Shown: positions 35,905 through 44,803, numbered from the stretch's first letter. The stretch: DNA of 64,000 bases from an uncultured Prevotellaceae bacterium (GCA_947176895.1 CAMWSK010000011.1:16453-80452), one strand, 5' to 3'. The notes: generated from the letters alone by a model not told the origin. Made by a program: numbers and translations.

Positions 35905-36756
35905 TTAATAAATCATTTTCTCAATGGGCAATACAAGGATTCCCTCTGCTCCCAGTTCCTTCAACTTCCCGATAATCGTCCAGAAGCTCTTTTCGTCAAT
36001 CACGGTATGCACGCTGTTCCACCCCTCCGTGGCAAGAGGCATCACCGTGGGACTCTTTGCACCGGGCAAAGCAGACACCACATCATTCACCTTCTCCGAG
36101 GGGACATTCATCATCACATACTTCTTGTCTTCGGCATTCTTCACAGCCTCTATGCGGAAAAGGAACTCTTGAAGTATCTCTTTCTTCTCCTCACTCATCT
36201 GCTTGTTGCCGATAAGCAAGGCCTCACTCTTCATTACAACTTCCACCTCGTTGAGGTTGTTGCTCACCAAAGTCGAACCACTGCTCACGATGTCGAAGAT
36301 GGCATCTGCCAGTCCGATACCCGGACTTATCTCCACCGATCCGGTAATCACATGGATATCACTTTGGATACCCTTGCTTTGCATGAAGTTCTTTAAAATA
36401 TTGGGATATGAAGTGGCTATCTTCTTGCCGTTGAACCATTCCAGGCCCTTATAGTCTACGGCCTTGGGCAAAGCCAGCGAGAGACGGCACTTGCTGAATC
36501 CCAAAGGACGGATTACCTCGGCATCCTCCTGCCGTTCCTCATACTCATTGGCCCCCACGATGCCCAAATCGGCCACACCGCTGGCCACCGAAGCGGGAAT
36601 GTCATCGTCACGCAGATAAAGCACCTCCAAGGGGAAATTGGTGCTCTGCACCAGCAAGGTACGTTTGCTACCGCTGATTTTAATGCCTGCCTCAGACAGC
36701 AAGGTCATTGTATCCTCAAAAAGTCGTCCTTTTGACTGAACTGCAATTCTTAGCAT
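35905..36756 (-). CDS. hisG: ATP phosphoribosyltransferase, long form
   Basis: The 283-residue enzyme catalyses the first and committed step of histidine synthesis. It has a periplasmic-binding-type catalytic fold starting MLRIAVQSKGRLFEDTMTLL, with DLGIVGANEYEE and the PRPP-binding stretch GSVEISPGIGLADAIFDIVSSGSTL. The extra C-terminal ACT-like domain (about residues 215-283) is the His-sensing domain of the long form, so HisZ is not needed. It leads the operon hisG-D-C-B-recR. No His-rich leader peptide is visible upstream, unlike the aromatic operon. Confidence 0.95.
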   Translation of the reverse strand: MLRIAVQSKGRLFEDTMTLLSEAGIKISGSKRTLLVQSTNFPLEVLYLRDDDIPASVASGVADLGIVGANEYEERQEDAEVIRPLGFSKCRLSLALPKAVDYKGLEWFNGKKIATSYPNILKNFMQSKGIQSDIHVITGSVEISPGIGLADAIFDIVSSGSTLVSNNLNEVEVVMKSEALLIGNKQMSEEKKEILQEFLFRIEAVKNAEDKKYVMMNVPSEKVNDVVSALPGAKSPTVMPLATEGWNSVHTVIDEKSFWTIIGKLKELGAEGILVLPIEKMIY

Positions 36757-36786
36757 TGTTTTATTCTATTTTATCGTCGCAACGTA

Positions 36787-36794
36787 CAAAAGTA
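36787..36794 (-). promoter_or_regulatory. -7 element of the his operon
   Basis: TACTTTTG on the minus strand, 30 nt upstream of the hisG ATG. A second similar element (TATTTTTG) lies slightly further upstream. The short leader has no attenuator hairpins. Confidence 0.65.
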
Positions 36795-36837
36795 CGAATA
36801 AATCGCGTATTTAGCAACAAAAATACTCAAAAGCGCA

Positions 36838-39798
36838 TCATTCTGTCACGCATACGACACCCATTCTATGCAATCCGTCAACTTTTATCACCAAAGGCTT
36901 GGCAAAGCGCACATGGCGGACGTGTTCTGTTTCCTCCACGGCAGGCATACTGTTTAACACATCCTCCCGATAGATGCCATCATTGCAAAACGCGTTAATG
37001 GTGAAATAGCTTACACCCAATGACGTTAAGTTCTGAAAGAAGTGCGTGCCTTGACTGGGGTCTACTTGGAAATCGCGCAGGCCGGCCTCCACTATCACCT
37101 TGGCACCACTGATATGCGGCCACTTTACGGGAACCCCAAGCCACGAATCGCTGGAGCCCCACCTGCCCGGTCCAATCAACACATAACCGGCCGGATTCCC
37201 GTCATCCAGGAAGCGGCGGTTTATCCTTTCCATCTCTTCGGCAATGGCAGGATTGAGTGCGGGGCGATAGCCTTCGGTCTTGACATATACCACGTCCACC
37301 ACATCCTCCACGATGCCGTGGCCTATAGCCTGCTGACTCTTAAGCAAGCAATCGGAATCTGGAACCAGCGTCAGGTCCTCGTCTAACGTCATGCGCTGGT
37401 CCACCATCGGACGAATCTGCAGCAGGCAGAACCGGGCCGTCTTATCGGGCTGAAGGTTACAGGCAAATTCTATTTCCACAGGGCGGCGCATCTCCTCCTG
37501 TCCGTTCTTGAGCACCATCTGAAGCACACGGGGCAAAGGTATCACATCATGCTGCAGCACACCCGAGAAACTGATAAGTTTTCGGTTCTTCCCTTCATAG
37601 AAACCATCATAGATACATTGGTCCACAGGGTCGTAAGTACTACATATCCACTGCAGCTCGCCATCCTTTTCCGCCTCCCTCACAGGATAGGAACGCAGGT
37701 TAAAGCCATCGTCTGTCTGAAAATCAAGCTTCACATTCTCCAGGTCCAGCGCCAGGAACTTCGTCTGCGTGTCTTTCAAGGCGATATCCATTTCACTCAT
37801 CTGCAAGATTTTGTTGGGATGGTAAGGGCTCAGGCGCAAGCTTTGTCCGCCATCCACGATATATTTTCCCAAACCCAGAGCCAGCGACACCGTACCCTCC
37901 TCGGGCAGTTCGTCGCCCAAGGGATAATAGTTCAGACTTCTGGCCACACCGCTCATCGTGGGATAGAAGCGGTTGCCATGCCGATGTCCCACTACCTCTT
38001 GCAGGATGATGGCCATTTTCTCCTGATCGATAAGGTTGGATGTAGCCGTCATATAATCCTTCGATGCGCGGAAGAATACGGATGCATACACCGCCTTGAT
38101 GGCGTTGGACAGCATTTCCAGACGTTCATAATTATCCTCCACATAGGGTATCATGTAGGTTGAATAGACACCTGCAAAGGGTTGATAATGGCTGTCTTCC
38201 AGCAAAGACGAGGAGCGAATGGCGATGGGTGACTTCACCACCTCCATAAAGGCCATCAGGTCACTGAGCAGACGTTGGGGTAAACGGGCATGAAGAAAGT
38301 ATTGAAGCATCTCCTCATCGGGGATGTCGGTCAATGCCACCTGGTAAAGCTCGTTTGTCTCCATGTATTCGCTGAACACATCCGTGCACAGGACCACCGT
38401 CTTGGGAATGGTCAGCAGCACACCCGGAATCTGTGTCATCTCACGATGCTTCTTGATGATATGGTCCAGGAATGCCAGGCCACGCCCCTTTCCGCCCAGC
38501 GATCCGTCGCCAATGCGGGCGAAATTGCTATACTGGTCAAAGCGCTCGCGTTGGAACACAGCCACCACACCCTGATTTTTCATTTTACGATAGGCTACGA
38601 TGGCATCGAAAATTATCTGGCGGTGGGCGTCGATGTCCTGCAAGGATTCCCACGTGATGCGCTTAAGGAACTCGCTGATGGGAAACAGTGCACGCGAACA
38701 GAGCCAGCGCGACACATTGTTGTGCGTCACATGATAGAGCAGCGATTCGGCCGGCACCGTAAAGATGTTTTCCTGCAAATCCTTCAGATTGCGGCAACGG
38801 CACACCTCTTCCATGGTGGCGGGATTGCGGAAAATGAAATCGCCAAAGCCAAAATATTTGTCCAAAAGGCAACGCAAATCCACGTCCAACTTTTTGCTGC
38901 CCTTATCGATAAACGAAGCATTGCACTGCGTTGCCAGCTCGCTTCCCGTACTTTCCGAACTTTCCATCACCAAAGGCACAAAGGGGTCGGCCTGACGTAT
39001 CCGGCTGAGCAACTTAAAGCCTGCCAGTTCATCAATCTTCCCGTCCTTCATGAACCGGCAATCGGAAATCACTCCCAGCGTATTGTCTTTAAACCGGTCA
39101 TACAGACTCCAGGCCTCCTCATAGTTTCGTGCCAACACAATCTTCGGACGGCCGCGCATCCGCAATGTTTCAAGGTGGGCGTTCAACGCTTCGCCGGCAA
39201 AAGCCAGGCTCTGCTGCAGCACATATTTATAAAGGTAAGGAAGGATGCTGCTGTAAAAACGAATATTATCTTCCACCAACATCAACATCTGCACACCCGC
39301 CACCTCAATATCGTGGTCCAGGTTCATCTTGTCCTCGATAAGCTTGATGATGGAAAGCAACAGATCGGTGTTGCCCAGCCAACAGAACACATATTCGAAG
39401 ATGGACAGGTCCTCGTCCTGCATGCGGCGTGCGATGCCATGACTGAAAGGCGTGAGCACCACAATAGGTATGCCGGGGTGAGCCTGCTTGATGCTGCGTG
39501 CAATCGTGAACACGTCATTGTTGTCCGTGCCTGGCATGCAGATAATCAGGTCGGGAGTAAGAATCCTCATCTGTTCCTCCGCTTCTGTTTCCGTGGCAGC
39601 CTGGATGAAACGCGGCGGATAGCGCAAGCCCAGCCGGGCATATTCCTGGAAAATCTTCTCCTCCACACGACCGTCATCCTCAAGCATGAACATGTCGTAG
39701 GGGTTGGCCACAATCAGCACATTAAAGATTCTGCGCACCATCAGTTCCACGAACGGTATGTCGTGCAACTGCATCTTCTCATCTATATCCTTCGTCAT
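36838..39798 (-). CDS. Receiver-receiver-PEP/pyruvate-binding (PPDK N-terminal) fusion protein
   Basis: The 986-residue protein has two response-regulator-like domains (about residues 24-155 and 169-320) followed by a PPDK/PEP-synthase ATP-grasp domain (about 450-850; GDGSLGGKGRGLAFLD, SPIAIRSSSLLEDSHYQPFAGVYSTY). Receiver 1 has Cys in place of the phospho-Asp (DLIICMPG, C87). Receiver 2 keeps acidic residues E176/D177 and a candidate phosphoacceptor D246 (VISDCRF). I see neither the swivelling His domain (no TSHxA-type motif) nor the C-terminal PEP-binding barrel, so it cannot be a normal PEP synthase. Its role is unknown; a phosphorylation-controlled ATP-grasp enzyme is inference. Confidence 0.8.
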   Translation of the reverse strand: MTKDIDEKMQLHDIPFVELMVRRIFNVLIVANPYDMFMLEDDGRVEEKIFQEYARLGLRYPPRFIQAATETEAEEQMRILTPDLIICMPGTDNNDVFTIARSIKQAHPGIPIVVLTPFSHGIARRMQDEDLSIFEYVFCWLGNTDLLLSIIKLIEDKMNLDHDIEVAGVQMLMLVEDNIRFYSSILPYLYKYVLQQSLAFAGEALNAHLETLRMRGRPKIVLARNYEEAWSLYDRFKDNTLGVISDCRFMKDGKIDELAGFKLLSRIRQADPFVPLVMESSESTGSELATQCNASFIDKGSKKLDVDLRCLLDKYFGFGDFIFRNPATMEEVCRCRNLKDLQENIFTVPAESLLYHVTHNNVSRWLCSRALFPISEFLKRITWESLQDIDAHRQIIFDAIVAYRKMKNQGVVAVFQRERFDQYSNFARIGDGSLGGKGRGLAFLDHIIKKHREMTQIPGVLLTIPKTVVLCTDVFSEYMETNELYQVALTDIPDEEMLQYFLHARLPQRLLSDLMAFMEVVKSPIAIRSSSLLEDSHYQPFAGVYSTYMIPYVEDNYERLEMLSNAIKAVYASVFFRASKDYMTATSNLIDQEKMAIILQEVVGHRHGNRFYPTMSGVARSLNYYPLGDELPEEGTVSLALGLGKYIVDGGQSLRLSPYHPNKILQMSEMDIALKDTQTKFLALDLENVKLDFQTDDGFNLRSYPVREAEKDGELQWICSTYDPVDQCIYDGFYEGKNRKLISFSGVLQHDVIPLPRVLQMVLKNGQEEMRRPVEIEFACNLQPDKTARFCLLQIRPMVDQRMTLDEDLTLVPDSDCLLKSQQAIGHGIVEDVVDVVYVKTEGYRPALNPAIAEEMERINRRFLDDGNPAGYVLIGPGRWGSSDSWLGVPVKWPHISGAKVIVEAGLRDFQVDPSQGTHFFQNLTSLGVSYFTINAFCNDGIYREDVLNSMPAVEETEHVRHVRFAKPLVIKVDGLHRMGVVCVTE

Positions 39799-39820
39799 TT
39801 CTGTACATTTCCTAAACGCA

Positions 39821-39828
39821 CAAAAGTA
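39821..39828 (-). promoter_or_regulatory. -7 element of the REC-REC-PPDK gene
   Basis: TACTTTTG on the minus strand, 22 nt before the ATG at 39798; an AGGAA lies within the leader. Confidence 0.65.
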
Positions 39829-40005
39829 CGAAATTTTTCGTACCGTTGTCGCATATAATCAGAAAAACACCTGGTTGACTGTCAGGAAAAAAACATTTCT
39901 AACTGCATCCCCCTAACAGCTTTTGGCCGTAAAAAATCATATTGCCTGCAAGATTGTCTCACAAGGAACTTTTACGATTCTTTCCTCTTTCTCGTTTTTT
40001 TGCAG

Positions 40006-40013
40006 TACTTTTG
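40006..40013 (+). promoter_or_regulatory. -7 element of the mini-TPR gene
   Basis: TACTTTTG, 18 nt before ATG 40032. This rules out a longer reading frame beginning upstream. Confidence 0.62.
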
Positions 40014-40031
40014 TATCATATAAAACGAAAG

Positions 40032-40259
40032 ATGATGGACGAGATGTTACTTAGGGTGGCGGTGGATACCATCACTGCCGAGATTGAAAAAGACGGCAAT
40101 AACGCAAACCTTTTCCGCGAACGGGGCAGACTGCGCTTTCAGTTGGGTATGGAAAAAGAGGCAATGGAGGACCTGAGACAGGCTGTTGCCCTCAATCCCG
40201 AGCTGGTGAACGAAATTGCCAACGGGCAGTTTGAGGGAAAAATTGGAAGTTGCCACTAA
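40032..40259 (+). CDS. Mini TPR-repeat protein
   Basis: This 75-residue protein holds roughly one and a half tetratricopeptide repeats (AEIEKDGNNANLFRERGRLRFQLGMEKEAMEDLRQAVALNPE). There is no signal peptide. The start at 40032 or 40035 is set by the promoter just upstream. Single-TPR proteins usually bind another protein; no partner can be named. It stands alone, divergent from the REC-REC-PPDK gene, and is followed by the periodic array D. Confidence 0.7.
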   Translation: MMDEMLLRVAVDTITAEIEKDGNNANLFRERGRLRFQLGMEKEAMEDLRQAVALNPELVNEIANGQFEGKIGSCH

Positions 40260-40390
40260 ACAGAACGCTAAAACATGTAAAATCACCCGCTTGTCCTGCC
40301 GGGAACCGCGAGACACCTGCGGATGGTTTCGCCGGAAGGAAACAGAAAATTGTTTGACGTTGATTGTCAAGCGTTTGGATATTCATAAAA

Positions 40391-40514
40391 AAACGTCTTG
40401 ATGTTTGAGGAAAACCATGTGGACATTTCGCCTGAAACATGAGGATGTTTTCAAAAAACATGAACACGTTTTCATTGAAACATGAGGACGTTTGTCTCAA
40501 ATCACCGTGATGTA
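40391..40514. repeat. Periodic quasi-palindrome array D (6 units)
   Basis: The longest array. Units start at 40391 (AAACGTCTTGATGTTT), 40412 (irregular, AAACCATGTGGACATTT), 40435 (AAACATGAGGATGTTT), 40456 (AAACATGAACACGTTT), 40478 (AAACATGAGGACGTTT) and 40499 (AAATCACCGTGATGTA). Spacings are 21, 23, 21, 22 and 21 bp. The array lies in a convergent gap, next to but separate from the ribH terminator. Confidence 0.85.
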
Positions 40515-40558
40515 CAGAAAAGAGGTGCAACGTGTGGAAAAACACATTGCACCTCTTT
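40515..40558 (-). terminator. Terminator after ribH
   Basis: AAAGAGGTGCAA (40519-40530) pairs with TTGCACCTCTTT (40547-40558), with TGTG/CACA pairing further inside. On the minus strand a TTTTCTGT tract follows. Confidence 0.8.
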
Positions 40559-40580
40559 AACTTTTCTTTACTAAACGTTT

Positions 40581-41072
40581 CTATAAACGTTGGCCGTAAG
40601 CCACCATCTTTATGGCAGTGATGGCACACTCGTCACCTTTGTTTCCCAGTTTTCCTCCGCATCGGTCAAGAGCCTGCTGCTGGGTGTTACATGTCAACAG
40701 ACCATAGATGACAGGCATAATACCCTTGCGGTTGAGCTCGGCCAAGCCCTGTGTGGTCCCCTGGCAAATATAGTCGAAATGGGGGGTGTCGCCACGAATG
40801 ACGCAGCCGATGGCGATGACAGCATCAAATTTCTCGGGATGCCGGGTCATCAGTGCCGAACCATAGACCAACTCGAAACTGCCGGGAACGGTCTGCACCG
40901 TGATGTCGCGGTCGTCAGCACCGAACTTCCTGAGCGTGGCAACGGCTCCTTCGAGCAGTGCACCCGTAATCTCCTCGTTCCATTCGCTCACCACGATACC
41001 AAACTTCATGCCTTTGGCCGATGGCACCGTGGCGGGATCGTAGCTCGACAGATTGTGCAAAGCGCTGGCCAT
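40581..41072 (-). CDS. ribH: 6,7-dimethyl-8-ribityllumazine synthase
   Basis: The 163-residue enzyme makes the direct precursor of riboflavin. Family motifs are [55 protein letters not shown] with the catalytic His, and [18 protein letters not shown]. It follows the TPR anchor protein gene by 6 nt and is probably cotranscribed with it. I see no FMN riboswitch upstream of that gene. Length is normal. Confidence 0.95.
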   Translation of the reverse strand: MASALHNLSSYDPATVPSAKGMKFGIVVSEWNEEITGALLEGAVATLRKFGADDRDITVQTVPGSFELVYGSALMTRHPEKFDAVIAIGCVIRGDTPHFDYICQGTTQGLAELNRKGIMPVIYGLLTCNTQQQALDRCGGKLGNKGDECAITAIKMVAYGQRL

Positions 41073-41078
41073 AACCGC

Positions 41079-41747
41079 TTATTTGCTTGCGTTGACGCGC
41101 TCGATGTACTTGTCTATTTCACTGCTTTGGGGGCTGTTGGCATACTTGGTCTTCACCAGAGTGTACACCTCCAGAGCCTTTTCCTTGTTACCCAAAGCCT
41201 CATACACCTCGCCGGCCTGAATCAGAGCCAGGGGAGACACCACCACGTTGTCGGCATCCTTGGCGGCCTTCTCCAGGGTCTTGGCACCCTTCTCCTTGTC
41301 ACCCAAAGAGACGTACACATTGCCCAGGGCAGCCTTGGCCATGTTGCTCACCATCTCGTCATCCTGAGCATCGAACTTCTCCAGATATTTCTTGGCCTCC
41401 TCCAGCTTGCCTTGCTGGGCATAAGCCAGACCCACATAAAGCTTGGCCAGGTTGCCGGCCTCGGTGCTGCCGTACTTGTCTGCCACAGCAACCATGCTCA
41501 TGCTCTTGCCGGTGCTGTCGCCCTTGACAACAACATCGAAGCGGTCGTTTTCAAACTGCTCCTCTGCGGCGAACATGGCCTTGGATGCCTTGCCCCCTTG
41601 AGCGTCACGATAGCCGAAGAAGCCACCGATGCACATACCCAGCACCAGCACTACGGCAATGTAGGTAATAATGTTCTTCTGAGTTTTCTTGCGCTTTGCC
41701 TCTTCCTCAGGACTAACCTGAACGGGCTTTTGTGTTGATTTAGACAT
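41079..41747 (-). CDS. Membrane-anchored tetratricopeptide-repeat protein
   Basis: The 222-residue protein has a short cytoplasmic, Lys-rich N terminus, one transmembrane segment (NIITYIAVVLVLGMCIGGFF, about residues 25-44) and three to four TPR units on the other side (GLAYAQQGKLEEAKKYLEKF, GNVYVSLGDKEKGAKTLEKA, GEVYEALGNKEKALEVYTLV). The layout resembles YfgM-type periplasmic chaperone-associated proteins, a family guess only. It precedes ribH by 6 nt and diverges from recF. Confidence 0.8.
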   Translation of the reverse strand: MSKSTQKPVQVSPEEEAKRKKTQKNIITYIAVVLVLGMCIGGFFGYRDAQGGKASKAMFAAEEQFENDRFDVVVKGDSTGKSMSMVAVADKYGSTEAGNLAKLYVGLAYAQQGKLEEAKKYLEKFDAQDDEMVSNMAKAALGNVYVSLGDKEKGAKTLEKAAKDADNVVVSPLALIQAGEVYEALGNKEKALEVYTLVKTKYANSPQSSEIDKYIERVNASK

Positions 41748-41788
41748 TTTACTATATGTTTTTGTTTTTATATTCCACTAATGGCTTG

Positions 41789-41796
41789 CAAATGTA
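41789..41796 (-). promoter_or_regulatory. -7 element of the TPR-ribH unit
   Basis: TACATTTG on the minus strand, about 41 nt before the ATG at 41747. Confidence 0.55.
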
Positions 41797-41859
41797 GCAA
41801 AAAACAACTGCATAGAAAAATTTGCACACAAATATTTTCCCTCCGCACCGCTTTTTCCG

Positions 41860-41867
41860 TACCTTTG
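41860..41867 (+). promoter_or_regulatory. -7 element of recF, adjacent to the start codon
   Basis: TACCTTTG with only 5 nt (TACGT) before the ATG at 41873. The same 5-nt geometry is seen at the GH109-like gene. A T-rich -33-like tract lies about 21 bp upstream. Confidence 0.7.
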
Positions 41868-41872
41868 TACGT

Positions 41873-42994
41873 ATGATTTTAAGACAGCTCTCCATACTGA
41901 ACTATAAAAACATCCGCGAGGCACAACTGACGCTTTCTCCGGGCATCAACTGCTTCATCGGCCACAACGGCGAGGGAAAGACGAACCTGCTGGATGCCGT
42001 TTATTTCCTCTCGATGTGCAAGAGCCAGACCACCACGCAAGACTCGATGGTGGTGACCCACGGTCAGGAGGTGATGGCCGTGCAGGGCAGCTATGAGCGG
42101 GAGGACGGTTCGCAGGAGGACATCCACTGCGGAATGAAGGCGGGGCAAAAGAAGGTGTTCCGCCGTGCCAAGAAGGCCTACAAGCGTCTGGCCGAACACA
42201 TCGGACTGATTCCCGTGGTGGTCATCTCCCCTGCCGACCAGCCCCTGATAAGCGGCGGCAGCGAGGAACGCCGGCGATTCATGGATATCGTCATCTCGCA
42301 AAGCGACGCCAATTACCTGGAAGCCCTCACGCGCTATAACAAAGCCCTTCAGCAGCGCAACGCCCTGCTGAAGATGGAGCCGGTGCCCGATGCCGAGCTG
42401 TTTGCCATCTGGGAGGAACAGATGGCCCTCTACGGTGAGGCGATTCACCGCCGGCGCCAAGCTTTCGTGGAGGAATTGGTGCCGGAATTTCAGAAGTTCT
42501 ACAGCCATATCTCGCAGGAGCATGAACAGGTGGGACTGAAATATACCTCGCATTGCCAACGTGGGCCGCTGCTGGAAGTGATTCGGCGCGACAGGCAGAA
42601 GGACATCATCATGGGGTATTCGCTGCACGGTGTCCACAAAGATGAACTGGAGATGACGCTCGATGGTTTTCCCATCAAGCGCGAGGGAAGCCAGGGACAG
42701 AACAAGACATTCCTCACGGCTTTGAAGCTGGCGCAATTCAACTACCTCCATCTCCACGGACGCGGCACCACCCCCCTACTCCTTCTGGACGATATTTTCG
42801 ACAAACTCGATGCACGGCGTGTGGAGAAAATCGTGGATCTGGTAAACGGTGAACAATTCGGTCAGATATTTATCACGGACACCAACCGCGACCATCTGAA
42901 CTGCATTCTGGAAAACCTGCATTCCGACCACCGCATCTTTTACGTAGAAGCAGGAAACATCACGCCATGGAACGAAGAAAAACAGAAAATCTGA
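41873..42994 (+). CDS. recF: DNA replication and repair protein RecF
   Basis: The 373-residue SMC-like ATPase helps load RecA at single-strand gaps. Walker A is FIGHNGEGKTNLLDAVYFLS. The signature motif is EGSQGQNKTFLTALKLAQ. Walker B is LLLLDDIFDKLDARR, followed by FITDTNRDHL. The start is taken at 41873 (MILRQLSILNYKNI) because it opens with the family N terminus and the -7 element lies just upstream; the frame extends further up but into the promoter. It overlaps the DUF721 gene by 28 nt. Confidence 0.94.
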   Translation: MILRQLSILNYKNIREAQLTLSPGINCFIGHNGEGKTNLLDAVYFLSMCKSQTTTQDSMVVTHGQEVMAVQGSYEREDGSQEDIHCGMKAGQKKVFRRAKKAYKRLAEHIGLIPVVVISPADQPLISGGSEERRRFMDIVISQSDANYLEALTRYNKALQQRNALLKMEPVPDAELFAIWEEQMALYGEAIHRRRQAFVEELVPEFQKFYSHISQEHEQVGLKYTSHCQRGPLLEVIRRDRQKDIIMGYSLHGVHKDELEMTLDGFPIKREGSQGQNKTFLTALKLAQFNYLHLHGRGTTPLLLLDDIFDKLDARRVEKIVDLVNGEQFGQIFITDTNRDHLNCILENLHSDHRIFYVEAGNITPWNEEKQKI

Positions 42995-43257
42995 GGGACG
43001 TCATCAACCGCTTTCTGCGACTCAACGGACTGGAAACCCCACTCAACGAGCAACGAGCCATTGAGGCATGGCCCGCCGTGGTGGGACCGACCATCGCACG
43101 GCAGAGCAGCAACCTGCAGATTCGCGCGGGGATTCTTTATGTGAAAATCACACGTCCGGCCCTGCGTCAGGACTTGATGATGATGAGAACAGAGTTAAAA
43201 CATCGAATAAACCAACACGTTGGGGCACAAGTCATTGAAAGCATCTCGTTTCACTAA
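42967..43257 (+). CDS. DUF721 (DciA-like) protein
   Basis: This 96-residue protein has the DUF721 core: LRDVINRFLRLNGLETPLNEQRAIEAWPAVVGPTIARQSSNLQIRAGILYVKITRPALRQDL, in which WPAVVGPTIA and the late LRQ motif are typical (I quote it in pieces: IEAWPAVVG and LYVKITRPALRQDL). DciA, a DUF721 protein, loads the replicative helicase in many bacteria. The gene starts inside recF (28-nt overlap), a linkage that fits a DNA replication/repair role. The DciA function here is inference from the domain. Confidence 0.82.
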   Translation: MERRKTENLRDVINRFLRLNGLETPLNEQRAIEAWPAVVGPTIARQSSNLQIRAGILYVKITRPALRQDLMMMRTELKHRINQHVGAQVIESISFH

Positions 43258-43821
43258 TCATTGAAACAAAACGGAATCCACTTGGCAATCGAAGGAATCC
43301 GTTGGCACGGTTTCCAAGAACTGATAGGAAAAGCATACGCCCAACTTGAAAGCATGAGGGAGACGGGACAGGAAACGGTCGTAGTATCCTTTGCCGCGCC
43401 CCAGCCGATGGCCCCGCCTGTCAAAGGCCATTCCGGGCACAAGCACCAAATCTATCGACAAGAAATCATGAAAGGTTGAGCCATGTGGCTCGTCGATGCC
43501 ATAGGCACCCGTTGTGAATGGGGTATCGGGATTGACCGTCCGCACCTCCATTTCGGCCTCATTCATCACTTTCGGAAGCAACACCCGCTTCTTTTCCTTC
43601 CAAGCATGCTTCATCAGGATGGTCAAATCCACCTCATCGGGCAAAGCGTTGTAAAGCATCACGACGCGGGCTTCCTGCCACTGAGGCAGGCGAAGCACAT
43701 GGCCACATAGCCTCGCCGAAAGTTCTGCCCGTTGTGCTGCGGGCATCTTCGCCTTCAACCGGCGCATCCGGACACGCAACTCTTCTTTTGTGATATCCGA
43801 AGGCACAACCGTGGCAATCAA
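43258..43821 (-). CDS. 5-formyltetrahydrofolate cyclo-ligase
   Basis: The 187-residue enzyme converts 5-formyl-THF to 5,10-methenyl-THF with ATP. Typical features are the basic N terminus ([20 protein letters not shown]), [26 protein letters not shown] and the phosphate-binding loop [18 protein letters not shown] near the C-terminal third. It overlaps smpB by 4 nt, so the two are translationally coupled. Its stop is immediately adjacent to the convergent DUF721 stop. Confidence 0.93.
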   Translation of the reverse strand: MIATVVPSDITKEELRVRMRRLKAKMPAAQRAELSARLCGHVLRLPQWQEARVVMLYNALPDEVDLTILMKHAWKEKKRVLLPKVMNEAEMEVRTVNPDTPFTTGAYGIDEPHGSTFHDFLSIDLVLVPGMAFDRRGHRLGRGKGYYDRFLSRLPHAFKLGVCFSYQFLETVPTDSFDCQVDSVLFQ

Positions 43822-44294
43822 TAACTTTTCTTGAAACTGCGGGCCATCTCGCGGCGGTCTTCCTTCTCTTTCAGCGTCTCGCGCTTGTCAAACTCCTTCT
43901 TGCCCCGGGCGGTGTAGATGTCCAACTTGGCCAATCCGCTGCCATTGATAAACAGGCTGGTGGGAATGAGTGAGAAGCCCGGAGCCTTCAACACCGATTG
44001 AATCTTACGTATCTCCTTGCGGTTGAGAAGAAGTTTGCGGTCGCGTCGCTCCACATGGTTGTTGTAGCTGCCATTCTCGTATTGGGCAATATACATGTTC
44101 TTCACCCAAACTTCTCCTTTATTTATATAGCAGAAGGTATCCACCAGCGAAGCCTTGCCCGCACGTATGCTCTTAATCTCGGTACCCGTCAGCACGATGC
44201 CGGCCGTGAACTGGTCAATCAGCGCATAGTCGAACCGGGCACGCTTGTTCTTTATGTTTACCTTATTGTTGGTAACCAACCGTTTATTCTTCAT
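43818..44294 (-). CDS. smpB: SsrA-binding protein SmpB
   Basis: The 158-residue protein binds tmRNA and delivers it to stalled ribosomes. It has the OB-fold start [18 protein letters not shown], the family motif [22 protein letters not shown], and [19 protein letters not shown]. It ends in the basic tail that fills the mRNA channel ([17 protein letters not shown]). It overlaps the DMP19-type gene by 11 nt upstream and the cyclo-ligase gene by 4 nt downstream. No tmRNA gene is seen in this window. Confidence 0.95.
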   Translation of the reverse strand: MKNKRLVTNNKVNIKNKRARFDYALIDQFTAGIVLTGTEIKSIRAGKASLVDTFCYINKGEVWVKNMYIAQYENGSYNNHVERRDRKLLLNRKEIRKIQSVLKAPGFSLIPTSLFINGSGLAKLDIYTARGKKEFDKRETLKEKEDRREMARSFKKSY

Positions 44295-44796
44295 CTTTTT
44301 CCACTGCTACGAAGTTTCCGATGTGCTCATCAATATAGTGAGCCACCAGCTCGGTCACATCTGTCTCCATCATAATAAACTCGTCATCCAAATCATCAAA
44401 CTCGGGATATTGCTCAAACAAAGCCATAAACTCCTCATCACTCTTCTCTCCCGTCAGCTCATCGGCATATTTTTCATACAACTCTCTGCCTTTGTATATC
44501 AGTTTCTGGAAGTCCTTGGCTCCCCACAAGCGCATTGCCTTGGCAAAAGGGTTGAGGAAGATAAATGGGCCATAACCATTGTAAATGAGTTGAACAAAAC
44601 CACCATCCATTACTTCCCGACGAACTGTCTGATAGGCCAATAACGTTATTTGGTCAGCCTCCAGCAGGGGCATTGTCTCACTGTTGAGCTCGCCCCCGAT
44701 GGCCTCAAGGATGGCATTGGCGAACACATCCACGAAAGCGTCCATGCCTTGGGTGGCCGCCTCCACGATACTGCTTTCTTTAATCTTAATCTCCAT
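44284..44796 (-). CDS. DMP19/DUF4375 family protein
   Basis: The 170-residue acidic protein has [22 protein letters not shown] (about residues 54-75) and an aromatic/acidic C terminus ([29 protein letters not shown]), which I take as the DUF4375/DMP19 family. A DMP19 member of Neisseria is described as a DNA mimic; that function is not shown here. The start at 44796 (MEIKIKESS) is preferred because a -7 element at 44804-44811 ends 7 nt upstream. It leads the DMP19-smpB-cyclo-ligase unit. Confidence 0.72.
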   Translation of the reverse strand: MEIKIKESSIVEAATQGMDAFVDVFANAILEAIGGELNSETMPLLEADQITLLAYQTVRREVMDGGFVQLIYNGYGPFIFLNPFAKAMRLWGAKDFQKLIYKGRELYEKYADELTGEKSDEEFMALFEQYPEFDDLDDEFIMMETDVTELVAHYIDEHIGNFVAVEKDEE

Positions 44797-44803
44797 ATAG
44801 GTG

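Larger units (their letters stand above)
40260..40580. other. 321-bp convergent intergenic region
   Basis: The gap between the mini-TPR gene (plus) and ribH (minus) contains about 130 bp without a recognisable element, then the periodic array D and the ribH terminator. Confidence 0.6.

Noticed and set aside
36757..36837. His attenuator before hisG
   Set aside because: The leader is only about 25-30 nt with no His-rich ORF and no hairpin pair.
38290..39858. Long open frame antisense to the REC-REC-PPDK gene
   Set aside because: Composition is typical of a shadow frame, and the sense frame has clear domains and a promoter.
40260..41080. FMN riboswitch for ribH
   Set aside because: ribH starts 6 nt after the TPR gene, and the TPR gene leader is too short and lacks conserved RFN-like blocks.
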